Shown here one piece after another: positions 1 through 8,334 of a stretch of DNA of 64,000 bases. The stretch is from an uncultured Ruminococcus sp. (GTDB lineage Bacteria > Bacillota > Clostridia > Oscillospirales > Acutalibacteraceae): NCBI GenBank assembly GCA_905233755.1, contig CAJODM010000011.1:1-64000 (forward strand). Direction: 5' to 3'. How positions within the stretch are numbered: the first letter of the stretch is position 1; every line of letters begins with the position of its first letter. The notes beneath the pieces were generated by a model, which had not been told where the DNA came from, made no database searches, and was given only the letters and a program-made list of their open reading frames with translations. A program made the translations under genes and the position numbers.

Positions 1-1
1 G

Positions 2-421
2 GATGAGAACCTGCCGACCATGACCGCGCTCATCACCGTCGAGAGAGAGGATGGTGAACCCGACGCGCCCGCCGAGGACACCACCGCCCCCGCCGAGGAT
101 ACCACCGCAGCCCCCGCCGAGGACACTACTGTCCCCGCTGAGGATACCACCATCGCTCCCGCCGAGGACACCACCGCGGACGATGGGGACGCGGATATCA
201 TCGACGACGATACCGATGATACCGACGAGACCACTGCTCCGGCAGAGGGCTCGACCTCCTCGACCGAAGAGGACGCCAAGATCCTGAACACCAACATCAA
301 CGCGCCGAAGACCGGCTCGACCGGTGTGGTCGTTCTGTGGGCGGTGCTGCTCGCTGTGGCAGCAGTCATTATCGAGGCGATCTATCTGAAGCGTCGCCCG
401 AAGGCAAAGCACATGAGATAA
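2..421 (+). CDS. C-terminal part of a sortase-anchored, Thr/Pro/Glu-rich surface protein (cut by window edge)
   Basis: The reading frame is open from base 2, so the N-terminus lies outside the window. The visible 139 residues start with a low-complexity stalk built from repeats of the type APAEDTT, followed by a very acidic stretch. The end is a cell-wall sorting signal: APKTGS, a hydrophobic membrane segment of about 20 residues, and a basic tail (KRRPKAKHMR). This layout is known from Gram-positive proteins that a sortase links to peptidoglycan. The motif resembles the NPKTGD signal of the protein at 48.6 kb, so the class B sortase at 49.4 kb is a plausible, unproven, processing enzyme. The function of the missing ectodomain cannot be judged. 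Confidence 0.85.
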   Translation, partial: DENLPTMTALITVEREDGEPDAPAEDTTAPAEDTTAAPAEDTTVPAEDTTIAPAEDTTADDGDADIIDDDTDDTDETTAPAEGSTSSTEEDAKILNTNINAPKTGSTGVVVLWAVLLAVAAVIIEAIYLKRRPKAKHMR

Positions 422-434
422 TTATCTAAACGAG

Positions 435-466
435 AAGGCACCGACTGAGTAATCAGTCGGTGCCTT
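435..466 (+). terminator. Hairpin terminator after the surface protein gene
   Basis: A perfect 14-bp inverted repeat (AAGGCACCGACTGA and its complement) with a GTAA loop begins 14 bases after the stop codon. The T-run behind it is weak, so termination efficiency is uncertain. Confidence 0.75.
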
Positions 467-532
467 ATGCTTATCACAGGATCGCTTTATATCGGTTTCA
501 AAAAAAGATATAATATGATGTTAGCGGAAAAC

Positions 533-613
533 TGCGCAGAACGCGACGGGGCGCAGGCGGAATGCCACCCTAGCGATACGCTTACCGAGTACGACGAGCG
601 ACGACGCTGCGCA
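533..613 (+). ncRNA. Possible structured RNA of unknown class
   Basis: The two ends (TGCGCAG at 533 and CTGCGCA at 607) are complementary. The GC-rich interior contains smaller hairpins, such as GGC-GGAAT-GCC and AGCG-ATA-CGCT. A TATAAT box at 509-514 lies just upstream, with only a poor -35 box. No long frame covers the segment and I recognise no known RNA family. It could instead be a complex terminator for the converging glycosylase gene (640-1224, minus strand). Only the pairing is observed; the RNA gene itself is a guess. Confidence 0.25.
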
Positions 614-639
614 ACAGATGGGAAAGGGATTATTTGAAA

Positions 640-1224
640 TCAGGATGATGTCATGTCATATACTTCGGGACAGATTTCGTTAATTTTCTCTCTAAGAATA
701 ATAAAATCCCTGAGCGCACCCTCCATCTGGTTTTGGTTTCGCAGCACAGCGGCGGGGTGCAGCATCGGCATCATCCATACGTTGCGCCGCTCGAACCATG
801 TACCGTGCTCGCGCGTGATCTTCAGGTCCGGCTTGATGAGCTTCGTCCCCGCGATTCGCCCGAGCGTGACGATGATCTTCGGGCGGATGAGCCGCGTCTG
901 CTCGCGCAGATATCCGATGCACGCGTCCTGTTCCGCCTGTTCGGGGTCGCGGTTATGCGGCGGGCGGCACTTGACGATGTTCGTGATGTAGACGTTCGTT
1001 CGTCGATCGAGGTCGACGGCATACAGCAGCTTATCGAGGAGCTGACCCGCGCGGCCGACGAACGGCTCGCCCTGAAGGTCCTCCTGCTCGCCCGGTCCCT
1101 CGCCGATGAACATCACCTTGGCGTGCGGGTTGCCGACGCCGAACACCACATGATGCCGCTCCTGACACAGCCCGCAGCGCGTACATTCCATACCGGCGTT
1201 GATGAGCTCGTTCCATGTCGTCAT
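640..1224 (-). CDS. Family 4 uracil-DNA glycosylase (4Fe-4S)
   Basis: Removes uracil from DNA as the first step of base-excision repair. The family 4 signs are visible: an N-terminal cysteine cluster (CTRCGLC) and two later cysteines that together would bind a 4Fe-4S cluster, the motif GEGPGEQEDLQGEPFVGRAG near residues 42-61, NIVKCRPPHNRDP, and the C-terminal MLHPAAVLRN. The length of about 194 residues is typical of the short form. I place the start at 1224 because AAGGTGA lies five bases before that ATG; a GTG nine bases upstream is less likely. It is a single gene, divergent from the phosphotransacylase gene at 1313. Confidence 0.93.
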   Translation of the reverse strand: MTTWNELINAGMECTRCGLCQERHHVVFGVGNPHAKVMFIGEGPGEQEDLQGEPFVGRAGQLLDKLLYAVDLDRRTNVYITNIVKCRPPHNRDPEQAEQDACIGYLREQTRLIRPKIIVTLGRIAGTKLIKPDLKITREHGTWFERRNVWMMPMLHPAAVLRNQNQMEGALRDFIILREKINEICPEVYDMTSS

Positions 1225-1251
1225 TTTGTTCACCTTATTTCTTAAAAAATG

Positions 1252-1280
1252 TTGAAATCCATCTCTGTTTGATGTAGAAT
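1252..1280 (+). promoter_or_regulatory. Sigma-A type promoter for the pduL-like gene
   Basis: TTGAAA at 1252-1257 and TAGAAT at 1275-1280 are separated by exactly 17 bases, and the gene starts 33 bases downstream. Confidence 0.7.
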
Positions 1281-1312
1281 AATGTAAAGTATTAAAGATT
1301 GGTGGTAATGAT

Positions 1313-1885
1313 ATGAAGACAACGATTATGGTAGAAACCTCTGCGCATCATCTGCACGTGACCGCTGAGACCTTTGCGATTCTATATGGCGAGGGCAAGA
1401 CCCTCACCAACAAGAAGGACCTCTCCCAGCCCGGCCAGTTCGCCTGTGCCGAGAAGGTGACGGTCGTCGGCCCCCGCGGCGAGATGACGATGTCCATCCT
1501 CGGACCGTTCCGCCCCGAGGATCAGGTCGAGGTGTCCCTCACCGATACCCGCAAGCTCGGCGTCACCGCGCCGATCCGCGAGTCGGGCGACCTTGCCGGT
1601 ACGCCGGGATGTATTCTGCGCGGCCCTGTAGGAGAGGTCGAGATCGACCACGGCGTTATTGTCGCCAAGCGTCACGTCCATCTGACCCCCGAGACCGCTG
1701 TCGAGTATGGCGTCGAGGATAAGCAGATCGTCAAGGTCGCTGTCGGCGGCGAGGGCAGGAAGCTGGTCTTCGACGATGTGATCGTCCGCGTCTCGCCGAA
1801 CTATGCGCCCGCCGTGCATCTCGATACCGACGAGGCGAACGCTGCCGGTCTTGCCGGCACCACCGATGGTGAGATCATTCTGTAA
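1313..1885 (+). CDS. pduL: Phosphate propanoyltransferase / phosphotransacetylase, PduL type
   Basis: Interconverts acyl-CoA and acyl phosphate (acetyl or propionyl), linking CoA thioesters to ATP formation through acetate kinase. The protein has the PduL two-barrel pattern with a metal-binding histidine motif in each half: SAHHLHVT near residue 10 and AKRHVHLTP near residue 121. The 190-residue length fits stand-alone forms. No encapsulation peptide and no microcompartment shell genes are nearby, so a cytoplasmic fermentation role is more likely than a propanediol compartment role. No Pta or AckA gene is in view, so this may be the cell's main phosphotransacylase, which is an inference. A terminator follows at 1895. 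Confidence 0.9.
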   Translation: MKTTIMVETSAHHLHVTAETFAILYGEGKTLTNKKDLSQPGQFACAEKVTVVGPRGEMTMSILGPFRPEDQVEVSLTDTRKLGVTAPIRESGDLAGTPGCILRGPVGEVEIDHGVIVAKRHVHLTPETAVEYGVEDKQIVKVAVGGEGRKLVFDDVIVRVSPNYAPAVHLDTDEANAAGLAGTTDGEIIL

Positions 1886-1894
1886 GCACCGATA

Positions 1895-1920
1895 GGGGAG
1901 GGCATGAGCCCTCCTCTTTT
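1895..1920 (+). terminator. Intrinsic terminator after pduL
   Basis: GGAGGGC-ATGA-GCCCTCC at 1897-1914 is followed by a T-rich run (TCTTTTTT). This is a classic rho-independent signal ten bases after the stop codon. Confidence 0.88.
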
Positions 1921-1970
1921 TTGTTTTTTGGAGATAGGACTGCCTTATGGGGAACGGCTATGCCTACCCT

Positions 1971-2122
1971 TTATTTCAGCTCTACGATGGCGAGATCGGG
2001 TGCAGCGTCATGCTGCCTGCTTTAGAGGATATTGCTTCGTTATATTCCCCGCCGTTGTGTCGGCAGCGCGGTTATCACTAAGGGTTCAAAAGGCGGGACG
2101 GGGTGCAGCATCATGCTGCCTG
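1971..2122 (-). repeat. Partial tandem duplication at the 3' end of the GH31 gene
   Basis: Bases 1998-2019 and 2101-2122 are 22-mers that differ at one position, 103 bases apart. The upstream copy, read on the minus strand, continues in frame as RQHDAAPDLAIVELK and a stop at 1971-1973. The copy inside the gene reads RQHDAAPRPAF and stops at 2086. This suggests that an insertion or duplication of about 103 bp displaced the original end of the gene. Confidence 0.6.
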
Positions 2123-4086
2123 AGGATGGTGATGTTCTTCTCGCTGATATCGGGCGAGATCCCGTCATCCGCATATAGCTCATACGCCCGGCCCGTGCCG
2201 AGGAGCACGATGCTGTCGAGATCAATCTCGGCGGTCGTCATTGCCGCATCGGCAAGGGGCATCAGCGCGCCGCTTCGGATGAAGAACACTACGTCGCCGA
2301 GCGGCACGGGGATATAGTGATCGCCTGAGCTTAATTCTTCTGTAGAAATATAGTCCTCGTGCATCCGCACCATCGTCATCGGCTCGGGCAGATAGACCAT
2401 CCGTCCGTCGGCGTTCTGGACATATACCGGCGCGATCATCAGCGAGCTGCCGAGCATGAGCTGATCCTCGATCTCCACAGCGCGGCTGTCGTCGGGATAG
2501 TCGAATACGAGCGGCCGGAACAGCATCTCGTCCCGCAGTGTCGCCTTCATATACTCGCTGTAGAGATACGGGATGAGCCGATAGCGCAGCTCGATGATAT
2601 GGCGGAACGCCTCGGTATCGCCGAACGCGACCGCCTCCTGGGATCGGGTGCCGGCGGCAGCGTGGTTGCGCATCAGCGGGGTGAACACCCCAAGCGACAT
2701 CCATCGAAGCTGCAGATCGCGGGTACAGTTGCCGTTGAATCCCCCGAGATCGCACCCTGTGTACAGGAACCCGCACATATTCATCGACGGGAGCTGTCGG
2801 AGCAATAGGAGGATATGGCTCCACCAGCTATGATTGTCGCCCGTCCAGATCCCCGCGTAGCGGTGCATCCCGATGTAGGACGCACGCGAGAACAGCAGCG
2901 ATCGCTGCCCCGGGCGGCACTCCTTCAGCGCGTCGGCGGCGGACTTGGTCATCCGGTAGCCGTACAGGTTATGTACCTCGCTGTGGCGGATCGACCCCGC
3001 CGGTGTACGGTGATAGAAGCTCTGATAGTCGTCGTCAGAGTTTGCGAGCCGGTTGAGCGTTTCTCTCGCGCGAAAGCAGGTGAACGCGTTCAGCTCGGTA
3101 TCCTCATACGTATGAAGCGCTGCGAACGCCTCCTTCAGCCCCTGCTCAGAGTAGAACAGCGCCGGCTCGTTCATATCGTTCCAGAACCCCTCGATCCCCA
3201 TCTCGGTGAGGGTGCGGTACTGGCTGCCGAACCACGCGGCGGCGTCATCGTTGAGAAAGTCGGGCAGCACGCTCATCCCGGGCCATACGCCGACGATATA
3301 ATCCTCGCCGTCGCGCCCCTTGCAGAAGTATCCGCGCGCATGCCCCTCGTCATACACGCGATACCCCTCCTCGCGCTTGACGGCGGCGTCGATGATGGGG
3401 ATGAGGCGCAGCCCCCGCTCCTTCATCTCTGACACAAACGACGGGAACCGGTCGAACCGTTCGGGGCTGACCGTAAAGTCCTTGAAGTTGTCGAGATAGT
3501 CGATATCGAGATAGATCATGTCCATCGGGATATGCGCGTCGCGATAGCTGTCGGCGACCGATCTGATATCGTCGCGGTCGGCATATCCCCACCGGCTCTG
3601 ACCGTAGCCAAACGCCCACAGCGGCGGGATATAGCTGCGGCCGATCAGCGATCGAAACCGCCGCACGATCTCAGTCGGGGTGTCGCCCTCGATGATATAG
3701 AGCTCGAGCTCCATCGTCTCGGGGGTGACCGTCAGCATAGCGGGGTCGGTATAGCCGATATCAAAGGTGATCCGCGTCGGATAGTCGAAGAACGCGCCGA
3801 ACCGAACCGCGCCGTCGTCGATGAGGATGAAGTTATGCGCGCCGTAGAGCGAGCTCTTGTCCTCGGTGTGAAACGGCTCGTCGGTGCAGTAGGAGCGGTA
3901 GATCCACCCGCGCTTGTTGATGCCGCGCACCTGCTCGCCCAGCCCATAGACCCGCGTGCGGTCGTTCATAGGATAGCGAAAGCTGCCGTCTTCAATTGTG
4001 AAATAGGGGAGAGAGGCGGTCGGCTCGATCTGCTGCACCACCGCGCCGGTATCAATCTTCGGATTATAGGACACTCTTTTTATCAT
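2086..4086 (-). CDS. Glycoside hydrolase family 31 alpha-glucosidase-like enzyme
   Basis: Predicted to release alpha-linked glucose (or xylose) from the ends of oligosaccharides by a retaining mechanism. GH31 marks are clear: GFWNDMNEP, which contains the catalytic aspartate, and the second signature around RYAGIWTGDNHSWW. The order is a beta-sandwich N-domain, the (beta/alpha)8 barrel, then C-terminal beta-domains. No signal peptide is seen, so the enzyme is probably cytoplasmic and acts on imported maltodextrin-type sugars, in line with the amylase at 41-43 kb. I start it at 4086, where GAGGGTG precedes ATG; a longer frame to 4143 lacks this site. The last few residues appear changed by a local duplication. 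Confidence 0.92.
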   Translation of the reverse strand: MIKRVSYNPKIDTGAVVQQIEPTASLPYFTIEDGSFRYPMNDRTRVYGLGEQVRGINKRGWIYRSYCTDEPFHTEDKSSLYGAHNFILIDDGAVRFGAFFDYPTRITFDIGYTDPAMLTVTPETMELELYIIEGDTPTEIVRRFRSLIGRSYIPPLWAFGYGQSRWGYADRDDIRSVADSYRDAHIPMDMIYLDIDYLDNFKDFTVSPERFDRFPSFVSEMKERGLRLIPIIDAAVKREEGYRVYDEGHARGYFCKGRDGEDYIVGVWPGMSVLPDFLNDDAAAWFGSQYRTLTEMGIEGFWNDMNEPALFYSEQGLKEAFAALHTYEDTELNAFTCFRARETLNRLANSDDDYQSFYHRTPAGSIRHSEVHNLYGYRMTKSAADALKECRPGQRSLLFSRASYIGMHRYAGIWTGDNHSWWSHILLLLRQLPSMNMCGFLYTGCDLGGFNGNCTRDLQLRWMSLGVFTPLMRNHAAAGTRSQEAVAFGDTEAFRHIIELRYRLIPYLYSEYMKATLRDEMLFRPLVFDYPDDSRAVEIEDQLMLGSSLMIAPVYVQNADGRMVYLPEPMTMVRMHEDYISTEELSSGDHYIPVPLGDVVFFIRSGALMPLADAAMTTAEIDLDSIVLLGTGRAYELYADDGISPDISEKNITILRQHDAAPRPAF

Positions 4087-4102
4087 ATCATCACCCTCGG
4101 TA

Positions 4103-4130
4103 TTGATTTTTCTGACTTTTTGTGTATAAT
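4103..4130 (+). promoter_or_regulatory. Promoter for the degV gene
   Basis: TTGATT at 4103-4108 and TATAAT at 4125-4130 with a 16-base spacer lie between the divergent GH31 and DegV genes, about 50 bases before the DegV start. Confidence 0.65.
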
Positions 4131-4178
4131 TAGAGTATATCATCTGGGGATAGTATATGCAAGAGTGAGGTTTTCAAA

Positions 4179-5039
4179 ATGAGCCATCAAGTACATATCA
4201 CCGCCGACATCACCTGCGACCTGAACTGGGAGCTGGAGCAGCGCTACGGCGTTACCTGTATGCCGCTGCATATCGTCATCGGCGGCAAGAGCTATGAGGA
4301 CTGGGTCAACATCACCCCCGAGGAGCTCTATGATATCTTCTACAAGACCAAGGAGCTGCCCCATACCACCGCGGGCAGCGTCGGCGAGTATGTCGATTTC
4401 TTCACACCGATACTGGATGAGGGGTGTGATATCGTACATATCAACCTCGGCTCGAAGCTCTCCGTCACCCACCGCAGCGCGGCGCTGGCGGCCGAGGAGC
4501 TGGACGGTCGGGTGCAGGTCGTGGATTCTCAGAACCTGTCTACCGGTACCGGACTGCTGGTGATCAAGGCGTGCGAGCTGCGCGATCAGGGGCTCTCTGC
4601 GGTCGAGATCGCCGAGCGGCTCAAGGCGATGGTACCGCTGTCCCACGCGTCCTTTGTGCTCGATCGGCTCGACTTCATGCATGCCGGCGGCCGCTGCTCG
4701 ACGGTAGCGATGCTGGGGGCGAATATGCTCAGCTTGAAGCCCTCGATCGAGGTGCTGAATAACGACGGCGGCGCGATGACCGTCGGCAAGAAGTACCGCG
4801 GCAAGTACGGCAAGGTGCTGATCCAGTATATGGAGGACACCCTCGCCCGCTATGACAACATCGACACCGACCGCGCGTTCGTTACCCATGCCGGCGCGGA
4901 TGACGCCTATGTGCAGGGCGTCTATGACGCGCTGCAGGCGAAGGGGATCTTCAAGGAGATCCATATCACCCGCGCCTCCTGCACCATCTCGTCCCACTGC
5001 GGTCCCAACACGCTGGGCGTCCTCTTCATGACAAAGTAA
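4179..5039 (+). CDS. DegV family fatty-acid-binding protein
   Basis: DegV (FakB-like) proteins carry a fatty acid in a deep pocket. Some present it to the kinase FakA for phospholipid synthesis. The 286-residue protein shows the usual two-domain fold: HITADITCDL at the N-terminus, the TTAGSVGEY loop near residue 67 that is the typical TSqPS position, LNLSTGTG-like acyl-head contacts, and SCTISSHCGPNTLG at the C-terminus, which holds the conserved H-GPG-type loop. No FakA partner is in the window. A good ribosome site (GTGAGG) precedes the ATG. Ligand and partner are unknown. Confidence 0.9.
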   Translation: MSHQVHITADITCDLNWELEQRYGVTCMPLHIVIGGKSYEDWVNITPEELYDIFYKTKELPHTTAGSVGEYVDFFTPILDEGCDIVHINLGSKLSVTHRSAALAAEELDGRVQVVDSQNLSTGTGLLVIKACELRDQGLSAVEIAERLKAMVPLSHASFVLDRLDFMHAGGRCSTVAMLGANMLSLKPSIEVLNNDGGAMTVGKKYRGKYGKVLIQYMEDTLARYDNIDTDRAFVTHAGADDAYVQGVYDALQAKGIFKEIHITRASCTISSHCGPNTLGVLFMTK

Positions 5040-5056
5040 CCGCTAAGATAACATCA

Positions 5057-5090
5057 GGGCTGCCGCTTCTGTGAACGGCAGCCCTTCTCT
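5057..5090 (+). terminator. Intrinsic terminator after degV
   Basis: GGGCTGCCG and CGGCAGCCC (5057-5065 and 5076-5084) form a hairpin followed by TTCTCT. The lead-in ATAACATCAGGGCTG (5048-5062) recurs exactly at the terminator at 47.2 kb. Confidence 0.8.
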
Positions 5091-5154
5091 GTATCATTCT
5101 ACATTATCCTGTTGTTCTATCTGTCCTTTGTCGTTGATTGGGGAGCGCTCGGCT

Positions 5155-5874
5155 CTATTCCTCAATAGCCCCGATCAACGCCTGATAGGCGGTATCGGCT
5201 GCCATGGGCGAGATGTCACAGACAAGCTTGAACATCGGCGTGCGCTCGATCAGCTCGGACAGCATATCCAGCAGCGCAGACAGATCGCGCTTGTCGGCGG
5301 GGATGACCGTCTGGCGCAGCAGCAGCGTCAGCGCCGTCACCGCATCCACGCGCTCACACCGGTTCTCGTCCCCCTGCTGCAGAAAGTACACCGCGCGTAT
5401 CGGCGCGCTGATGTTGTTCGACAGCCCGTGCTTGCCGTTCCACGGGGTACCGTAGATGATAAAGTCGCCACCCATGCGGCGTACCAACGGCTTATCGTCG
5501 TTGATCATCGTGACCCTGTCCTTGAAGCGTTCGCGCCACATCCGCGCGTGGGTGCTCTTGCCCGTGCCCGACGGCGCGGTGAACACCACCGCCATACCGT
5601 CAATCATCAGGCACGAACAGTGCAGGAAGAACCCGTCATATCGCTCGAGCACCCTGTCACAGATGACGCGCAGGATCGCGATCGCCTCGACCGCCCATTC
5701 GGGCGACGGCTGCTCGGCGTGGTCGCGCTCATAGGCGAGCATTTCATCCGTCACCGTGACCGCAAAGTCACTCTCTGCATCGCTGTCGATGCGATAGTCG
5801 GCGAGGTATTCGGCTGTCCTGTCATAGCGGGGCGTGATCTCAATATCAAGCTCCGCGATATGGTAGATTGCCAT
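5155..5874 (-). CDS. HPr kinase-like P-loop protein
   Basis: A stand-alone homologue of the C-terminal kinase half of HprK. Visible signs are the P-loop APSGTGKSTHA near residue 100, the NDDKPLV motif that corresponds to the HprK metal and catalytic region, and a beta-rich C-domain. The HprK N-domain is absent. Similar short proteins occur in clusters with PqqD-like peptide binders and are of unclear function; no such partner is beside this gene. I start at 5874 because GGAGAAGGGAGGG lies directly upstream. The gene converges with degV. A phosphotransfer role on a protein serine or small molecule is possible but unproven. Confidence 0.7.
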   Translation of the reverse strand: MAIYHIAELDIEITPRYDRTAEYLADYRIDSDAESDFAVTVTDEMLAYERDHAEQPSPEWAVEAIAILRVICDRVLERYDGFFLHCSCLMIDGMAVVFTAPSGTGKSTHARMWRERFKDRVTMINDDKPLVRRMGGDFIIYGTPWNGKHGLSNNISAPIRAVYFLQQGDENRCERVDAVTALTLLLRQTVIPADKRDLSALLDMLSELIERTPMFKLVCDISPMAADTAYQALIGAIEE

Positions 5875-6056
5875 GGCGCGCCCTCCCTTCTCCTCTATCA
5901 TAGCACAAAGCGAGGCATTTGTACAGCGCGAAAAAATCTCCTATTTCCTATTGGAGAATTTACGGCGCGGCGGTGTATGCTATCATAGAAGTCCCCACCC
6001 GATAGTTCCTGTCGGGCAGATTACGAAACTGTCACCGAAATTTCACAGAATTTTTG

Positions 6057-6085
6057 TTGACGCCACTACATATAGTTGTTATACT
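6057..6085 (+). promoter_or_regulatory. Promoter of nrdDG
   Basis: TTGACG at 6057-6062 and TATACT at 6080-6085 are 17 bases apart. An NrdR box lies across the spacer, so repressor binding would block RNA polymerase. Confidence 0.85.
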
Positions 6086-6108
6086 GGGATTAGTCAACAA
6101 GATATTGT
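6064..6108 (+). promoter_or_regulatory. Pair of NrdR boxes
   Basis: Two imperfect palindromes resemble the NrdR consensus: CACTACATATAGTTGT at 6064-6079 and ACAAGATATTGT at 6097-6108. Their centres are 32 bp apart, about three helical turns, which is the known spacing for NrdR pairs. The first overlaps the promoter spacer and the second lies just downstream. The nrdR gene itself is at 32.7 kb. Confidence 0.75.
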
Positions 6109-6153
6109 GTGTTGAATGACTGAATAGAATAACAGAAACAGAGGGAATGTGTG

Positions 6154-8328
6154 ATGAAAATTATCAAGAGAAACGGCTCCGAAGAGTCCTTTGATCCGCA
6201 GAAGATCGTCAACGCCGTCAGAAAGGCGGACATGGCGAACCCGAACGGCCGCCACCTGACCGACGATCAGATCGACAGCATCGCGCTGACGATCCGCGAC
6301 ACCGGCGAGTGTGTCAGCCGCGCGCTGTCGGTCGAGGAGATCCAGGAGCTTGTCGAGACCGAGATCATGAAGCTCGGCGCGTATGAGACCGCCAAGCTCT
6401 ATATCCGCTATCGCTACACCCGCTCACTGGCGCGTACCGCCAACACCACCGATAACCAGATCCTGACCCTCATCGAGTGCAACAACGAGGAGGTCAAGCA
6501 GGAGAACTCCAACAAGAACCCCACCGTCAACGCTGTCCAGCGCGACTATATGGCGGGCGAGGTCAGCAAGGATCTGACCCGCCGCATCCTGTTGCCCGAG
6601 GACATCGTCCAAGCGCACGACGACGGGCTGATCCACTTCCATGATGCCGACTACTTTGCTCAGCATATGCACAACTGTGACCTGGTCAACCTCGAGGATA
6701 TGCTGCAGAACGGTACCGTCATCTCGGGCACCATGATCGAGAAGCCCCATTCGTTCTCGACCGCGTGCAACATCGCCACCCAGATCATCGCCCAGGTCGC
6801 GTCGAACCAGTACGGCGGCCAGTCGATCTCGCTGGCGCACCTCGCTCCGTTCGTGCAGGTATCGCGCAAGAAGATCACCAAGACCGTGCTCGAGGAGTTC
6901 GACGTGCTCGGCGTCACCCCCACCAAGGAGAAGGTCGAGAAGATCGTCGAGGCGCGTCTGCGCGAGGAGGTCAACCGCGGCGTCCAGACGATCCAGTATC
7001 AGGTCGTCACCCTCCTGACCACCAACGGGCAGGCGCCGTTCATCACCGTGTTCATGTATCTGGGCGAGGCAAAGACCGAGCAGGAGAAGAAGGACCTCGC
7101 GCTCATCATTGAGGAGACGCTCGAGCAGCGCTATCGCGGCGTCAAGAACGAGAAGGGTGTGTATATCACCCCCGCGTTCCCAAAGCTCATCTATGTCCTT
7201 GAGGAGCAGAACATCCATGAGGATAGCCCCTACTACTACCTCACCGAGCTTGCCGCCAAGGTCACCGCAAAGCGCATGGTGCCCGACTATATCAGCGAGA
7301 AGAAGATGCTCGAGCTGAAGGTCGACAAGAACGGCGACGGGCACTGCTATACCTGCATGGGATGCCGGTCGTTCTTGACCCCGTATCTCGACGAGAACGG
7401 CGAGCCGAAGTACTACGGCCGCTTCAACCAGGGCGTCGTCACCATCAACCTCGTCGATGTCGCACTGTCCAGCGGCGGCGATATGGATCGGTTCTGGGAG
7501 ATCTTTGACGAGCGGCTCGATCTGTGCTATCGCGCGCTGCTGTGCCGCCATAACCGGCTCAAGGGCACGCTGTCGGACGCGGCGCCGATCCTGTGGCAGT
7601 ACGGCGCGCTGGCGCGTCTTAAGAAGGGCGAGACCATCGACAAGCTGCTCTACGGCGGCTACTCGACCCTCTCGCTGGGCTATGCGGGGCTGTGCGAGTG
7701 TGTTCGCTGCATGACCGGCAAGAGCCATACCGACCCCGACGCGACGCCGTTCGCGTTGTCTGTGATGCAGCATATGAACGACGCCTGCAAGCGCTGGAAG
7801 GAGAAGCACCGCATCGACTTCTCGCTCTACGGCACCCCGCTCGAGAGCACCACCTACAAGTTCGCCAAATGCCTGCAAAAGCGGTTCGGCGTGATCGAGG
7901 GCATCACCGACAAGGGCTATATCACCAACTCCTACCATGTCCATGTCACCGAGGAGATCGACGCGTTCTCAAAGCTGAAGTTCGAGGCCCAGTTCCAGGC
8001 GCTCTCGCCCGGCGGCGCGATCTCTTATGTCGAGGTGCCCGATATGCAGCACAACTTGAGGGCGGTGCTGCAGGTCATCCGGTTCATCTATGACAACATC
8101 ATGTACGCCGAGCTGAACACCAAGTCCGACTACTGTCAGGTGTGCGGCTATGACGGTGAGATCGACATCGTCGACGAGGACGGCAAGCTTGTCTGGGAGT
8201 GCCCCAACTGCGGCAACCACGACCAGGACAAGATGAACGTCGCGCGGCGCACCTGCGGCTATATCGGCACCCAGTACTGGAACCAGGGCCGCACCCAGGA
8301 GATTAAGGAGCGCGTGCTGCACCTGTAA
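6154..8328 (+). CDS. nrdD: Anaerobic (class III) ribonucleoside-triphosphate reductase
   Basis: Makes deoxyribonucleotides from ribonucleoside triphosphates without oxygen, using a glycyl radical. The 724-residue protein starts with an ATP-cone (KRNGSEESFDPQKIVNAVRKA region, residues 3-23), continues with the ten-stranded barrel, has a zinc site made of CQVC and CPNC pairs near residues 660-690, and ends with the glycyl-radical region RRTCGYIGTQYWNQGRTQEI. GAGGGA lies seven bases before the ATG at 6154; a GTG directly upstream is too close to this site. nrdG follows six bases after the stop. Repression by NrdR is likely from the paired operators in the promoter. Confidence 0.97.
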   Translation: MKIIKRNGSEESFDPQKIVNAVRKADMANPNGRHLTDDQIDSIALTIRDTGECVSRALSVEEIQELVETEIMKLGAYETAKLYIRYRYTRSLARTANTTDNQILTLIECNNEEVKQENSNKNPTVNAVQRDYMAGEVSKDLTRRILLPEDIVQAHDDGLIHFHDADYFAQHMHNCDLVNLEDMLQNGTVISGTMIEKPHSFSTACNIATQIIAQVASNQYGGQSISLAHLAPFVQVSRKKITKTVLEEFDVLGVTPTKEKVEKIVEARLREEVNRGVQTIQYQVVTLLTTNGQAPFITVFMYLGEAKTEQEKKDLALIIEETLEQRYRGVKNEKGVYITPAFPKLIYVLEEQNIHEDSPYYYLTELAAKVTAKRMVPDYISEKKMLELKVDKNGDGHCYTCMGCRSFLTPYLDENGEPKYYGRFNQGVVTINLVDVALSSGGDMDRFWEIFDERLDLCYRALLCRHNRLKGTLSDAAPILWQYGALARLKKGETIDKLLYGGYSTLSLGYAGLCECVRCMTGKSHTDPDATPFALSVMQHMNDACKRWKEKHRIDFSLYGTPLESTTYKFAKCLQKRFGVIEGITDKGYITNSYHVHVTEEIDAFSKLKFEAQFQALSPGGAISYVEVPDMQHNLRAVLQVIRFIYDNIMYAELNTKSDYCQVCGYDGEIDIVDEDGKLVWECPNCGNHDQDKMNVARRTCGYIGTQYWNQGRTQEIKERVLHL

Positions 8329-8334
8329 CTCGCT

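Noticed and set aside
6424-7944. Long open frame (506 codons) on the minus strand across nrdD
   Set aside because: Antisense shadow; nrdD is certain from motifs along its whole length.
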